Positions 8,742-15,969 of a stretch of 64,000 nt of DNA are shown one piece after another. Within the stretch, counting starts at the first letter, position 1. Each line of letters starts with the position of its first letter. The DNA comes from Desulfoscipio gibsoniae DSM 7213. Its GTDB lineage: Bacteria; Bacillota; Desulfotomaculia; Desulfotomaculales; Desulfallaceae. The notes beneath the pieces were generated by a model, which was not told the origin of the DNA, ran no database searches, and worked only from the letters and a program-made list of their open reading frames with translations. Both the position numbers and the translations under genes were made by a program. Location of the stretch: positions 3,000,001-3,064,000 of the forward strand of contig NC_021184.1 in NCBI RefSeq assembly GCF_000233715.2, given 5' to 3'.

Positions 8742-8861
8742 ATGGGTTATGGTGGTGGAACTAACTTTGACGGAAGTTTTATCCTATTTCTTATCCTGAT
8801 TCTGCTGGTATTCGGCACCGGGTTCTTCGGTTACGGCGGAGCTTACAGCGCCGATAAATAA
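8742..8861 (+). CDS. Tiny membrane protein 1 (YjcZ-like)
   Basis: A 39-residue protein starting MGYGGGTNFDGSF, then a helix rich in Ile, Leu and Phe (ILFLILILLVFGTGFFG), and ending GGAYSADK. A Gly/Tyr-rich head, one helix and a short charged tail recall the YjcZ-type sporulation proteins of Bacillus. AAAGGAGG lies just upstream. It is the first of eight intact paralogs in this window. A role at the spore surface or mother-cell membrane is inferred from the promoter type and family resemblance. Confidence 0.8.
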   Translation: MGYGGGTNFDGSFILFLILILLVFGTGFFGYGGAYSADK

Positions 8862-8939
8862 TCCAGTTTTTTAAGAACTGAATAATGAAATCGTGCAGGA
8901 GGGGGCGGTAAGCCTCCATCTTCTTGCACCACCGCAATT

Positions 8940-8974
8940 GGAAAGAAGCGTTCATAACAGAGGCGCTTCTTTCC
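8940..8974 (+). terminator. Hairpin after tiny membrane gene 1
   Basis: GGAAAGAAGCG / CGCTTCTTTCC stem with a 13-base loop. A second imperfect hairpin (GGAGG / CCTCC within GTGCA / TGCAC) precedes it. Confidence 0.5.
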
Positions 8975-9073
8975 ACTTTAAGACAGCTAATGCGCTCATT
9001 TCTTTGGCAAGGGCAAAGAAATAATTACTGAAAACAGTCTGTCTTGCCCGCCTGTATATACTCTGAGGTAGGT

Positions 9074-9150
9074 ACGGAAACCTATTAATGGCCATCGTAA
9101 CCAGAACGGCGGAACAGATTATTGAAGAATTGTCTAAAGGAAAATTTTAA
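9074..9150 (+). pseudogene. Remnant of a GMC oxidoreductase C-terminus
   Basis: ATG at 9088 reads MAIVTRTAEQIIEELSKGKF and then stops. This matches the C-terminus of the intact GMC oxidoreductase at 21.4-23.1 kb (MAIAARTADHIIDEAKKGAF). Upstream, ACGGAAACC in another frame matches its NPTET codons, so a frameshift separates them. The rest of the gene is gone. As at 23.06 kb, the C-terminus is followed at once by a tiny membrane gene with its own promoter. Confidence 0.7.
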
Positions 9151-9183
9151 TGTAGATTCCAATTTATGTACCATTGACTTGTA

Positions 9184-9211
9184 ACATCTTCCTTGGCTGT
9201 TACATACTATA
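9184..9211 (+). promoter_or_regulatory. SigK/SigE-like promoter for tiny membrane gene 2
   Basis: AC, 17 bases, CATACTATA. This fits the mother-cell promoter pattern AC-N16/17-CATANNNTA. The start codon follows 33 bases later. Confidence 0.65.
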
Positions 9212-9243
9212 ACAGTGTAAAAACTGGAAAGGAGGATTTCTAT

Positions 9244-9378
9244 ATGGGTTACGGTGGTGGAGTATCTGTACCGGGTTACACAAACTTTGACGGTAGTTTC
9301 ATTCTGTTTCTTGTCCTGATCCTGTTGGTATTCGGCATGGGGTTCTTCAGATTCCCTTTTTGCAGCGTTGACAAATAA
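9244..9378 (+). CDS. Tiny membrane protein 2 (YjcZ-like)
   Basis: A 44-residue paralog starting MGYGGGVSVPGYTNFDGSF, followed by the same hydrophobic helix and the tail RFPFCSVDK. The start is ATG 9244 because GGAAAGGAGG lies nine bases upstream; an upstream in-frame TTG is not needed. The tail has a Cys not present in copy 1. It is nearly identical to copy 3 at 10148-10282, including the leader, which points to a recent duplication. Confidence 0.82.
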   Translation: MGYGGGVSVPGYTNFDGSFILFLVLILLVFGMGFFRFPFCSVDK

Positions 9379-9401
9379 ACATAAATAGGGCCGGGAAGTT
9401 C

Positions 9402-9455
9402 AAAAGCTAAAAACCCGTTCTCGTAAACCGAGAATTGGGTTTCTAGCTTTTGTTT
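9402..9455 (+). terminator. Island-type terminator, copy 1
   Basis: Long stem AAAAGCTAAAAACCC / GGGTTTCTAGCTTTT. The same terminator recurs after tiny membrane genes at 10474, 12663 and 46233. Confidence 0.75.
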
Positions 9456-9646
9456 ATAAATACATCTCTTTTATTTATACATACAAGGGCTGAGAAGTTC
9501 AGGAGTATGACAGTTGATTTTGCATTCTAATATGATTCTTAGAATCGGTAATATCATAAAACATTTTACAAAAAAAAACCGAAGTAACCTCTGGCAATAT
9601 TTTGGAGTATTATGGTATTAAATCTAGTATTTTAGAGGTAGCGTGG

Positions 9647-10027
9647 ATGATAAAAAAAGATATACCTACACTTATCTACAATGACCCTTTTAACCAGGAT
9701 CCGACCCCTGGATGGTATAACAAACAAATAGTTTATTATTTAAACCTGGGCCGCGTGTTTCTCGAACCTTCCATGAATATAGTAGCTGATATTTATCAAT
9801 TTGTATTTGGTTTTGATGATGTCGATAACCCCATAAGGGTACAACAGCAAAGTAATGTTATTGATGTTGTTCCCGGAGACCCGGGTTACACTCCTTTGTG
9901 GAGAATAGTATTTGTAGTAGTCCCACCTTACTTTGTGCCCCAATCTATTCGGTCTGTACAGGAAATTAGAATTGCTCAATTTCCTATTGTTGCCACCGAT
10001 ATTATTATTAATTGCCCCGTCTTATAA
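9647..10027 (+). CDS. Conserved hypothetical protein with PGDPGY motif
   Basis: A 126-residue protein with no signal peptide or helix. The middle shows VVPGDPGYTPLWRIVFVVVPPYFVPQSIRS, a pattern I associate with a DUF7482-type family of unknown role (recognition is tentative; only the two motifs PGDPGY and PLWRIV are clear). The start is ATG 9647, with AGAGGT seven bases upstream. A TTG at 9602 in the same frame has no ribosome site. It sits between two near-identical tiny membrane genes, and a terminator (10033-10060) follows. No function can be assigned. Confidence 0.7.
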   Translation: MIKKDIPTLIYNDPFNQDPTPGWYNKQIVYYLNLGRVFLEPSMNIVADIYQFVFGFDDVDNPIRVQQQSNVIDVVPGDPGYTPLWRIVFVVVPPYFVPQSIRSVQEIRIAQFPIVATDIIINCPVL

Positions 10028-10032
10028 AAAAG

Positions 10033-10060
10033 TACCTGGACTTTTTAGCCCAGGTATTCT
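10033..10060 (+). terminator. Terminator after the hypothetical gene
   Basis: TACCTGG / CCAGGTA stem, then TTCTTATT. A close relative lies at 13451-13482. Confidence 0.65.
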
Positions 10061-10087
10061 TATTAATTAATATACCATTGACTTGTA

Positions 10088-10115
10088 ACACCTTCCTTGG
10101 CTGTTACATACTATA
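10088..10115 (+). promoter_or_regulatory. SigK/SigE-like promoter for tiny membrane gene 3
   Basis: AC, 17 bases, CATACTATA. The leader is almost identical to the one at 9184. Confidence 0.65.
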
Positions 10116-10147
10116 ACAGTGTAAAAACTGGAAAGGAGGATTTCTAT

Positions 10148-10282
10148 ATGGGTTACGGTGGTGGAGTATCAGTACCGGGTTACACAAACTTTGACGGAAG
10201 CTTCATTCTGTTCCTAATCCTGATCCTGTTGGTATTCGGCATCGGGTTCTTCCGCTTCCCATTTTGCAGCGTTGACAAATAA
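10148..10282 (+). CDS. Tiny membrane protein 3 (YjcZ-like)
   Basis: A 44-residue near-copy of tiny protein 2, differing only by V/I and M/I swaps inside the helix and keeping the RFPFCSVDK tail. ATG 10148 follows GGAAAGGAGG. Tiny gene 4 begins 45 bases after its stop, and no terminator lies between them, so the two may be transcribed together. Confidence 0.82.
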   Translation: MGYGGGVSVPGYTNFDGSFILFLILILLVFGIGFFRFPFCSVDK

Positions 10283-10327
10283 AAACTGAATAGTTTATAT
10301 CATCAACAAACAAAAGGAGGATTTTAA

Positions 10328-10447
10328 ATGGCATTTGGTGGTGGTACTTTTTTTGACGGCAGCTTTATTCTGTTTTTGATTTTGATTCTGCTTGTATTCG
10401 GCATGGGCTTCTTTGGCTTTGGATTCGGTTACAGCGCCGACAAGTAA
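10328..10447 (+). CDS. Tiny membrane protein 4 (YjcZ-like)
   Basis: A 39-residue paralog of the MAFGGG subgroup: MAFGGGTFFDGSF, the shared helix, and the tail GFGFGYSADK. AAAGGAGG precedes ATG 10328. The leader carries AATAGTTTA like the promoters of copies 5 and 8, but lacks a correctly placed AC, so it may depend on the promoter at 10088. A strong terminator follows at 10474. Confidence 0.8.
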   Translation: MAFGGGTFFDGSFILFLILILLVFGMGFFGFGFGYSADK

Positions 10448-10473
10448 ACATAATAAACACTAGCAGGAAAGTG

Positions 10474-10527
10474 CAAAAGCTAGAAACCCGTTCTTATAAA
10501 CCGAGAATTGGGTTTCTAGCTTTTGTC
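10474..10527 (+). terminator. Island-type terminator, copy 2
   Basis: AAAAGCTAGAAACCC / GGGTTTCTAGCTTTT stem followed by T-rich sequence; the same family as at 9402. Confidence 0.8.
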
Positions 10528-10586
10528 TACGAATACATCTCATTTTATTGCATAATAGGTTTAAAATCTGTTGATGGGGGAAAAAT

Positions 10587-11630
10587 ATGCAACTTGAAGT
10601 TAAAAGGGTGAACAATGATAAAGTCATGCAAGCTTTTTTGGCTATACCTTCCCGGGTCTATGGCGAAATGGATATTCCGCCTTGGGCGGCCGCTTCCACA
10701 ATGAGAAGTATGTTTAATGTGCTGTTAAATCCGGGACTGAAGCACATAGAGTATGCCAACTTTGTGGCTTTTGACGGTAACCAGCCGGTGGGGCGAATAA
10801 CAGCGGCTATAGATAGTTTAAACCCCAGGATTGGGGAAGGTTTTTGGGGGAGTTTTGAGTGTATAGATAGTACAGAGGTGGCTGCCGAACTTCTGGAAAC
10901 AGCTGCCGGATGGCTAAGGGAAAAGAAAAAAAACGTTATGCTAGGGCCCGCCACTTTAAATACCAACCAGTATGTCGGCTTACTAATTAAAGGTTTTGAA
11001 TCCGAGGTATACAAAGAGATACCGTATAACCCGCCTTATTATCAAAATTTGGTGGAAAGTACAGGGCTGGTAAAGGCTCATGATCTTGAATGTTATAAAT
11101 GGCACCTTCCTGAAACTCTTCCAAATGCGTTACAAATGGGCCATAAGTTGGAAGGTGTGATTATACGCCCAATTAATTATTTTAACTTTATAAAGGAAGC
11201 AAAGATAATCCAGGAATTATATAATAAAATCTTTCCCAAAATGTGGGGGTTTTTACCGATAACACATGGAGACGCCCAGGCAATGGTGTTGGGGTTGGTA
11301 AATTCTGTGCCACCTGATCTTTTTCTCATAGCAGAGGTGCATAGAAAACCGGCCGGCATACATTTAGCCATTCCCCATAAAAAACCTCAGCGGGATAGAT
11401 CCGGTGGAAAGGTCAGACTGGCCATTGGAGGTGTAATGCCGGAGTTTAGAAAAAAGGGCCTGCACAGACTAATGTTAAAAGAATGTTATAAACAGTGCCG
11501 TAAACTTGGTCTTGTGACGGGAGAGGTCTCGCAAGTAACAGAAAGTAATGATGTAAAGTCAAAAATCATATCTCCAATTATTGGCAAAGAAATTACCAAA
11601 ATATACCGAGTATACAAGAAAGATTTATAA
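10587..11630 (+). CDS. GNAT-like acetyltransferase family protein (YghO-like), copy 1
   Basis: A 347-residue cytosolic protein with a paralog at 44392-45441. Shared segments include the N-terminal xxVKRVNN...MQAF, GSFECID, LGPATLNTNQYVGLLI, EIPYNPPYYQNLV and the C-terminal LAIGGVMPEFRKKGLHRLML, which looks like the acetyl-CoA loop of the GNAT fold (RxxGxx replaced by RKKGLH). It resembles the YghO group, whose substrates are unknown to me. ATG 10587 follows GATGGGGGAAAAAT. A terminator follows the stop at 11629. Both paralogs lie beside tiny membrane genes, which suggests a shared sporulation-linked role (inference). Confidence 0.7.
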   Translation: MQLEVKRVNNDKVMQAFLAIPSRVYGEMDIPPWAAASTMRSMFNVLLNPGLKHIEYANFVAFDGNQPVGRITAAIDSLNPRIGEGFWGSFECIDSTEVAAELLETAAGWLREKKKNVMLGPATLNTNQYVGLLIKGFESEVYKEIPYNPPYYQNLVESTGLVKAHDLECYKWHLPETLPNALQMGHKLEGVIIRPINYFNFIKEAKIIQELYNKIFPKMWGFLPITHGDAQAMVLGLVNSVPPDLFLIAEVHRKPAGIHLAIPHKKPQRDRSGGKVRLAIGGVMPEFRKKGLHRLMLKECYKQCRKLGLVTGEVSQVTESNDVKSKIISPIIGKEITKIYRVYKKDL

Positions 11631-11668
11631 CCCCTAAACTCCGTGATAATTCCGGAGTTTAGGGGTTT
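11629..11668 (+). terminator. Terminator after GNAT copy 1
   Basis: Long perfect stem AACCCCTAAACTCCG / CGGAGTTTAGGGGTT overlapping the stop codon. Confidence 0.75.
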
Positions 11669-11675
11669 GCTATTA

Positions 11676-11730
11676 ATCCGGATAGATTTTTGACGTCGGC
11701 ATAGTGGAACAACACACGGTGACCATGGGT
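11676..11730 (+). pseudogene. Fragment of a dxs gene
   Basis: About 52 bases match the inside of the intact dxs gene near 29117-29170 (the [17 protein letters not shown] region), with one deleted T and about four substitutions. The frame is broken. The flanks do not match, so this is a scrap left by recombination. Confidence 0.75.
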
Positions 11731-11766
11731 TAAGGAAAGTATACACAAAAAGGAGACTGGATCTGT

Positions 11767-11820
11767 AAAAGGGGGACAAGCACCGATTCACAAAACGAAT
11801 TGGAGCCAGTCCCCTTTTTA
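11767..11820. repeat. Palindromic element with GGGGAC ends
   Basis: AAAAGGGGGAC and GTCCCCTTTTT flank an imperfect palindrome containing CGATTC and GAATTG. It belongs to the same GGGGAC-type repeats seen at 12.9-13.1 kb and 41.6 kb. It could also act as a terminator. The bases from here to 12042 hold only a short ATG frame at 11924 and no convincing gene. Confidence 0.45.
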
Positions 11821-12042
11821 TTTTAGACAAGGATTAAAAATGAGCATTTATGTTAACAAATTTTCCGGGTAAAGAATAAAATAACATTAAAGTTAAAATA
11901 TAGAAAGGAGATTTGTAGAGTTATGATTACACACTCGGAGTTGGCCCTGGTTTTCTAAGGCTCTCGCAGTGACGCCGGGTATAATGAGCCGGTTTGTTAT
12001 TGTTAAATAAGTGTTCATTATTGTATAGGGAGTGATAACAAG

Positions 12043-12393
12043 ATGGCGTATGGTTTACAAAGCTCTTACTCAAATCCCTTAGGACAAATAACCCATGTTC
12101 ACGGCTATGCAAATAGAACAAGTGTTGATGAAGGACACTTGCATATCATGAGAGGCGACACCGGTCACACCATTAGGGTACCTGGTGATGATCACGTTCA
12201 CAGGGTGTTCGGAGTAACCAGTCTTGCGGTTGGGCACCGTCACTTTTATGCAGTCGTTAGCGGGCTGGAAATACCGACCAGTCCGGGTTTCCATGTCCAT
12301 CGCTATCAGGGTGTTGTAATGGTCGCCGGATCACCACCGCATATACACCGGTTCGAAGGGATAACGGCTCCAGCCCCTGATGATATTCCGTAA
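12043..12393 (+). CDS. ymaF: YmaF-family His-rich protein
   Basis: A 116-residue protein rich in histidine in repeated HVH/HxH patterns: ITHVHGYANRTS, GHLHIMRGDTGHT, DDHVHRVFG, GHRHFY, GFHVHRYQG, PHIHRFEGIT. This is the YmaF family of Bacillus and Clostridia, whose function is unknown. The repeated His pairs suggest metal binding (inference). ATG 12043 follows GGGAGTGATAAC. Two broken relatives lie at 23541-23768 and 50275-50337. The next gene is tiny membrane gene 5. Confidence 0.82.
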   Translation: MAYGLQSSYSNPLGQITHVHGYANRTSVDEGHLHIMRGDTGHTIRVPGDDHVHRVFGVTSLAVGHRHFYAVVSGLEIPTSPGFHVHRYQGVVMVAGSPPHIHRFEGITAPAPDDIP

Positions 12394-12459
12394 TTACATT
12401 TCTTGAAAAGCTTTTTATGGCTATTTGTGAATTTATAGTAAACAATCGTTTTGGCTGTA

Positions 12460-12487
12460 ACACATTTTCAATCAACTGAATAGTTTA
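12460..12487 (+). promoter_or_regulatory. SigK/SigE-like promoter for tiny membrane gene 5
   Basis: AC, 17 bases, AATAGTTTA (C to A at the first -10 position). The same -10 recurs at 46024 and, as a scrap, near 15952. Confidence 0.6.
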
Positions 12488-12516
12488 TATCATCCAAAAC
12501 AAAAGGAGGGCTTTAA

Positions 12517-12636
12517 ATGGCATTTGGTGGAACTAACTTTGACGGCAGCTTCATTCTGTTTTTAGTTTTGATTCTGCTTGTATTCGGCATGGGCTTCTTT
12601 GGCTTCGGATACGGCGGTTACAGTGCCGAGAAGTAA
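12517..12636 (+). CDS. Tiny membrane protein 5 (YjcZ-like)
   Basis: A 39-residue paralog: MAFGGTNFDGSF, the shared hydrophobic helix, and the tail GFGYGGYSAEK. AAAGGAGGG lies before ATG 12517. It is close to copies 4 and 8. It follows ymaF but has its own promoter, and the island-type terminator follows at 12663. Confidence 0.82.
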   Translation: MAFGGTNFDGSFILFLVLILLVFGMGFFGFGYGGYSAEK

Positions 12637-12662
12637 GCAGAATAAACCGGACTAGTAAAGTG

Positions 12663-12717
12663 CAAAAGCTAGAAACCCGTTCTCATAAACCAAGACTAGG
12701 GTTTCTAGTTTTTGTTT
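12663..12717 (+). terminator. Island-type terminator, copy 3
   Basis: AAAAGCTAGAAACCC / GGGTTTCTAGTTTTT stem and T-run. Confidence 0.75.
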
Positions 12718-12769
12718 CCGAATCTATCTCATGAACTTATACCTGCCATCAGCAGGGTTTATCAGCATG

Positions 12770-12900
12770 CTTCTATGCACTAGAATCGACTTCCGTCCTA
12801 TTTGGATCAAATCTTCTTTGGCCAGTTCATTCAGCACCACTGTTTACCGACTCGCGGGTCGAGCCAATCATGTTTGCCAATACATTAAGAGATTCCGATA
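12770..12900 (-). pseudogene. Remnant of a Crp/Fnr-family regulator, DNA-binding end
   Basis: On the minus strand SLNVLANMIGSTRESVN reads like the HTH recognition helix of Crp/Fnr regulators. After a frameshift, VLNELAKEDLIQIGRKSILV continues the winged helix. The N-terminal half of such a gene, also on the minus strand and also broken, lies about 3 kb away at 15970-16262. The middle of the protein (roughly 80 residues) is missing from both. Confidence 0.65.
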
Positions 12901-12906
12901 AAGAAG

Positions 12907-13112
12907 ACTTGGTTCAGGTGGGGTTTTGACCTGAACCTTAGTCGCACTTATTTCGAGCTTAAAGCCTGTTAATCCCCATTAGTTGGGGACATTCCTGTCC
13001 CCAGAGTAATATCAATTGGGGACATACCTTCGACCCTAATAGCTTTACCCGAAAAAGAGAAGGTGTGTCCCCTGACCGATTCCCTTCAGCAGGTGTGTCC
13101 CCTTTCCTTATG
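12907..13112. repeat. REP-like cluster with GGGGACA motifs
   Basis: Hairpin GGTTCAGGT / ACCTGAACC at 12911-12937, then several copies of TTGGGGACAT and GTGTGTCCCC up to 13112. The hairpin unit and the GGGGACA unit also occur together, inverted, at 41628-41690. Such palindromes often accompany Y1 transposases, but none is present here. Confidence 0.5.
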
Positions 13113-13174
13113 CGGGCGGAGTCTTACAGACTATGCGAAGATAATCCTCTGTCGGTGAACGACATCGTGTGGGA

Positions 13175-13348
13175 TTATATCCTTTTCCTGTAACTGAAGG
13201 TGAGCACTGGTTTGGGTATTCCGTACTCGTCCTTCTCGCTGCTCAGTGTTACCGTGGGGTTGATATCCGGCAGCACTCCGCCGACCATGGTGAATATAAG
13301 AAACATAATGAGACTTTCGTCAAAGCGTCCATCCTGACCATAACCCAT
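13175..13348 (-). pseudogene. Chimeric ORF: tiny membrane protein head fused to GMC oxidoreductase piece
   Basis: ATG 13348, with GGAAGGGGTG upstream, opens a 57-codon frame. Its first 19 residues (MGYGQDGRFDESLIMFLIF) align with the tiny membrane proteins (compare MGYGGGTNFDGSFILFLIL). From residue 21 it reads MVGGVLPDINPTVTLSSEKD and EYGIPKPVLTFSY, matching an internal stretch of the intact GMC oxidoreductase (TVGEVLPNNNNSVTLSAEKD, EYGMPRPVVTFGY). Further GMC-like residues appear past the stop in a shifted frame. It is therefore a fusion by recombination. Because start, ribosome site and frame are intact, it could still be expressed. Confidence 0.65.
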
Positions 13349-13450
13349 TTAGAAACACCCCTTCCTGGTTGTTATGCTGTTATATATTATGTAGCTGATT
13401 AGGAGATGTTATCGAAAAACACCATAATGTGTTAAGTATAAAGCCCAAAA

Positions 13451-13482
13451 AATACCTGGACTTTTCAGCCCAGGTATTTTTA
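13451..13482. terminator. Bidirectional terminator
   Basis: AATACCTGG / CCAGGTATT stem with A and T runs on either side, downstream of the Gly/Pro-rich gene on the minus strand. It is related to the one at 10033. Confidence 0.6.
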
Positions 13483-13533
13483 TTGCTTAATATATCGTTT
13501 GGCATATAATAGCACCGTAATTTTGTATCTTGC

Positions 13534-13740
13534 TTATTTCTTTTTCTTTTTGTAAGGGCCGAACCAGGGGAAAAACCAGGGGAAAAAACCAGGGCCGAAT
13601 CCCGGACGACCGTACCCCGGACCGTATCCGGGGCCATAACCAGGACCATAACCAGGGCCGTATCCCTTACCGGGACTATAACTAGAGTCTTTTTTCTTCT
13701 CGCCTTTTGCCGGTCTAGGACCACCGAAACCATATCCCAT
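13534..13740 (-). CDS. Gly/Pro/Tyr-rich spore-type protein
   Basis: A 68-residue low-complexity protein: MGYGFGGPRPAKGEKKK, then five tandem GYGP units (residues about 26-45), then GFGPGFFPWFFPWFGPY and a poly-Lys end. The composition recalls spore coat or exosporium proteins. ATG 13740 has AAAAAAGGAGTG upstream, and a sporulation-type promoter lies at 13765-13792. The related 23277 gene shares the MGYGF head and a GYGPGYFPGF segment but adds a hydrophobic helix. The function is not known, and the spore assignment is inference. Confidence 0.7.
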   Translation of the reverse strand: MGYGFGGPRPAKGEKKKDSSYSPGKGYGPGYGPGYGPGYGPGYGRPGFGPGFFPWFFPWFGPYKKKKK

Positions 13741-13764
13741 AGTAAATCACTCCTTTTTTGTTAC

Positions 13765-13792
13765 CACAATATTCCCAGCTAAGGGATTCTGT
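13765..13792 (-). promoter_or_regulatory. Sporulation-type promoter for the Gly/Pro-rich gene
   Basis: On the minus strand: AC, 17 bases, AATATTGTG. The spacing fits the island pattern; the -10 is off by two bases from CATANNNTA. Confidence 0.5.
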
Positions 13793-13825
13793 TACAAAAA
13801 AGTCAAACTATATATAATAAGTTAT

Positions 13826-13912
13826 TGAGGAAGCCCCTAAAGGAAATTTTTGATGTGAAACCCAATTTATATACCATTGAATTGTAATATCTTCTTGGCA
13901 GTTACATACAAT
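13826..13912 (+). pseudogene. GMC oxidoreductase C-terminal scrap with orphan tiny-gene leader
   Basis: VIEEAPKGNF and a stop at 13826-13858 match the last residues of the GMC oxidoreductase. The sequence continues as the leader of a tiny membrane gene (CCAATTTATATACCATTGAATTG, then CATACAATA at 13904-13912), as at 9.15 kb, but no tiny gene follows. It is a third trace of a GMC-then-tiny-gene unit. Confidence 0.6.
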
Positions 13913-14074
13913 AACAGTTCTTTATAAGCTATTATATTTAGCATGGATGCCATATGTTTAATTTTTTGAAAAATATTAACTGGTTAATTCGTAACGCATT
14001 TCAACATAATTGAATAATTTGATATTGTGGAAAATAAAAAAATAACGGTGGGAATAGTGAGGTGAAGTAAAAGA

Positions 14075-14143
14075 ATGAATCCCTTTTCCTTTTTTGTAAC
14101 CTTAAGTTTATTGCTTCTAAGTTCACAGCCCCAGGCAGGATAA
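14075..14143 (+). pseudogene. Truncated 22-residue relative of the 46343 protein
   Basis: ATG 14075 with GAGGTGAAG upstream reads MNPFSFFVTLSLLLLSSQPQAG and stops. It matches the start of the 74-residue protein at 46343 (MNPVSLFLVLNMLLLSSDPH). The remaining 50 or so residues are missing. A leader with AC, 17 bases, AATAATTTG lies near 13987-14014. The sequence between here and 14278 is the leader of the CrtC-like gene. Confidence 0.6.
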
Positions 14144-14224
14144 AAAATTAGAAGGGAAACCTGCTTTTAGAAATCACTCCCCAACATTTATAGATAATTA
14201 AGTCTATAACTAATTGGTTTTGTA

Positions 14225-14252
14225 ACCAAAAATTATATTTCCCCATATCTTA
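14225..14252 (+). promoter_or_regulatory. SigK/SigE-like promoter for the CrtC-like gene
   Basis: AC, 17 bases, CATATCTTA, an exact fit to the pattern, 26 bases before the start codon. The same promoter is duplicated at 19999-20026. Confidence 0.65.
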
Positions 14253-14278
14253 AAGGAATAACTTAAAAGGGTGATCTT

Positions 14279-15439
14279 ATGGGGAAATTTCAACAAAAGT
14301 TTAACTCCGGGAAAATTATGCTCCCCGAAGATGCGGGGCCACACCCGTCTTCCAACGTTGAATGGTGGTATTACTTCGCGTTTTTAAAAGGGGATAAGGG
14401 TGGGAATTATGCAACAATGGCATCTTTTTTCCGCATTGGAGAGCCAGGGTTGTTTAAAGGCCATTACTTAATTTTTTCCCTGGTAGATTTAGACAGGTAT
14501 ACACACAGGGCCTTTTCTCTTCTTGATAAAAAAGCAGCAGTTTACATGCTGTTCTTTATCCCCTACGATTTGCTTCTTGATCCCTTGGATAAGAGGATGT
14601 GGAAACTTGGTTATAATCTCTTGAAACGTAAGCTGCCCTATCCGCACAAGGAACTGGAAAATGTTGATGTACAAAAAATGCCAACCCGCCTTGTTTATGG
14701 TAACAATTGCTTAAATTTTGTTAACCGGTCGGAAGATTGTTTTGTTGTTCATTTAGCCGAAGAGGAAGTAACAATCGACCTCAATTTTGTCCCTCAAAAA
14801 CCCATTGCCTTAGTTGGTGGGGATGGGAAACCAAACCAACTGTTTTATTATTCCTTTCCGCATAACCAGGTGGAAGGGCGTATCAGAAACGGTCAGGTGG
14901 TAGAAAATGTAACAGGGACCGGGTGGTTTGACCACCAGTGGGGAAGAAGCCATACTTTAACCTTTAAAACAGGCTGGGACTGGTTTGGGATTCAGTTGAA
15001 TGACGGGCGAGAATTGCTGATGAACCGGTTTAATTCCATAAAAAATGGCCGTTCATTTCGTCCAATGGCCAACCTCATTGACTATAGCGGGAATGTTTTT
15101 TTCACCAGAGATGTTGAGTATTATCCCGTTAAGTACTGGAAGAGTCCCTTTACAAAAGCCGTTTATCCTTTGGAGTGGCAGATCGTTATTCCGGAGTTTT
15201 ACATGAAAATGAAGGTATCTTATTTTAGTATGCAGGAGGCGCCTATAATCGGGCCTTTACATGCCATTTGGGAAGGTGCTTGCTTTATATCAGGAGAAGA
15301 AATGATGATAAACCAAAAGGTGAGAGAAATTTTGGGAGTCGGGTATATGGAATTAGTGGGATACGCTAACGAAATAGATACCGGTATTCAGGTATTTCCG
15401 AGATTAGGAGTCGGAATTCGAAAATATTCGAGAAGATAA
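14279..15439 (+). CDS. CrtC/AttH lipocalin-like protein
   Basis: A 386-residue protein of the hydroxyneurosporene-synthase/AttH-like family. It shows the N-terminal HPSSNVEWWYYFAFL, the central GTGWFDHQWG and WDWFGIQLNDGRELLMNRF, and the C-terminal GVGYMELVGY, all typical for the family. Members include CrtC, which adds water to carotenoid double bonds, and proteins of unknown role. ATG 14279 has AAAAGGGTGATC upstream and a sporulation-type promoter just before it. Near the squalene-hopene-type cyclase and dxs, a role on an isoprenoid substrate is an attractive guess but not proven. Its 5' end is duplicated at 19927-20118. Confidence 0.82.
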   Translation: MGKFQQKFNSGKIMLPEDAGPHPSSNVEWWYYFAFLKGDKGGNYATMASFFRIGEPGLFKGHYLIFSLVDLDRYTHRAFSLLDKKAAVYMLFFIPYDLLLDPLDKRMWKLGYNLLKRKLPYPHKELENVDVQKMPTRLVYGNNCLNFVNRSEDCFVVHLAEEEVTIDLNFVPQKPIALVGGDGKPNQLFYYSFPHNQVEGRIRNGQVVENVTGTGWFDHQWGRSHTLTFKTGWDWFGIQLNDGRELLMNRFNSIKNGRSFRPMANLIDYSGNVFFTRDVEYYPVKYWKSPFTKAVYPLEWQIVIPEFYMKMKVSYFSMQEAPIIGPLHAIWEGACFISGEEMMINQKVREILGVGYMELVGYANEIDTGIQVFPRLGVGIRKYSRR

Positions 15440-15969
15440 ACCGTTCTCTCATTCCGATTCCTGATTTCTAACTCATGGCTCCTGAGTAGTTACGCAATCT
15501 ATTACGTATTGGCGTTAATGTTACTATTAAACGGTTTGTTCCAGTTGTCCTACCGATTTCAATTACGTACCGGGAGGCAGCCCTTGGGGAAAAGCATGTG
15601 TTGGGAACCTCAATCTATTTTTTTCCAAAAAGATATCCACAATATCCACACCTATAGAATGGCCGTCGTATTCCTTTTTTTAGCCACGTGAGAAAATAAG
15701 CCAAACCGCAGCAAAAATCAACAAAAATGTAAAGATACCCGGCCAATTCTTCAAACCTGGCCGGGTATCTTATCGTGCAAATACCCCGAGGCTTTCTGCA
15801 GGGTATATACGGAGCATATTGTTATTTCATACTATGACGAAAACCATATTTTTGTTAGTGCTTGCTTCGACATATTTATTTAAATAATGCGGTTAAATGT
15901 TAATTTATAGAAAAAATGTTTTTTGCTGTTGCACTTTTTCTACCAACTGAATAGTTTAAATCATCAACT
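15440..15969. other. Intergenic stretch with terminator and a tiny-gene leader scrap
   Basis: No convincing gene. A perfect hairpin (15734-15769) is followed by TATCTTATCGTG, a tail that also follows the hairpins at 24408 and near 50350. At 15900-15969 lies a scrap of a tiny membrane gene leader (CCAACTGAATAGTTTA and flanks, as at 12.46 and 46.03 kb) that ends exactly where the broken Crp/Fnr gene begins. Confidence 0.55.
15734..15769 (+). terminator. Terminator after the CrtC-like gene
   Basis: GATACCCGGCCA / TGGCCGGGTATC stem followed by a T-rich tail. Confidence 0.65.

Noticed and set aside
8742-10527. Regularly repeated leaders and terminators as a CRISPR array
   Set aside because: Repeats are gene-linked, hundreds of bases apart and of unequal length; there are no short unique spacers or cas genes.
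11924-11956. Short ATG frame MITHSELALVF with a good ribosome site
   Set aside because: Only 11 codons with no relatives in the window; could be a remnant, but there is nothing to support it.
13169-13402. Plus-strand frame of 77 codons
   Set aside because: Antisense to the chimeric frame at 13175-13348, which matches two known proteins of this window.
15509-15691. Plus-strand frame of 60 codons starting with TTG
   Set aside because: No ribosome site, no family and an abrupt end in low-complexity sequence; treated as non-coding.
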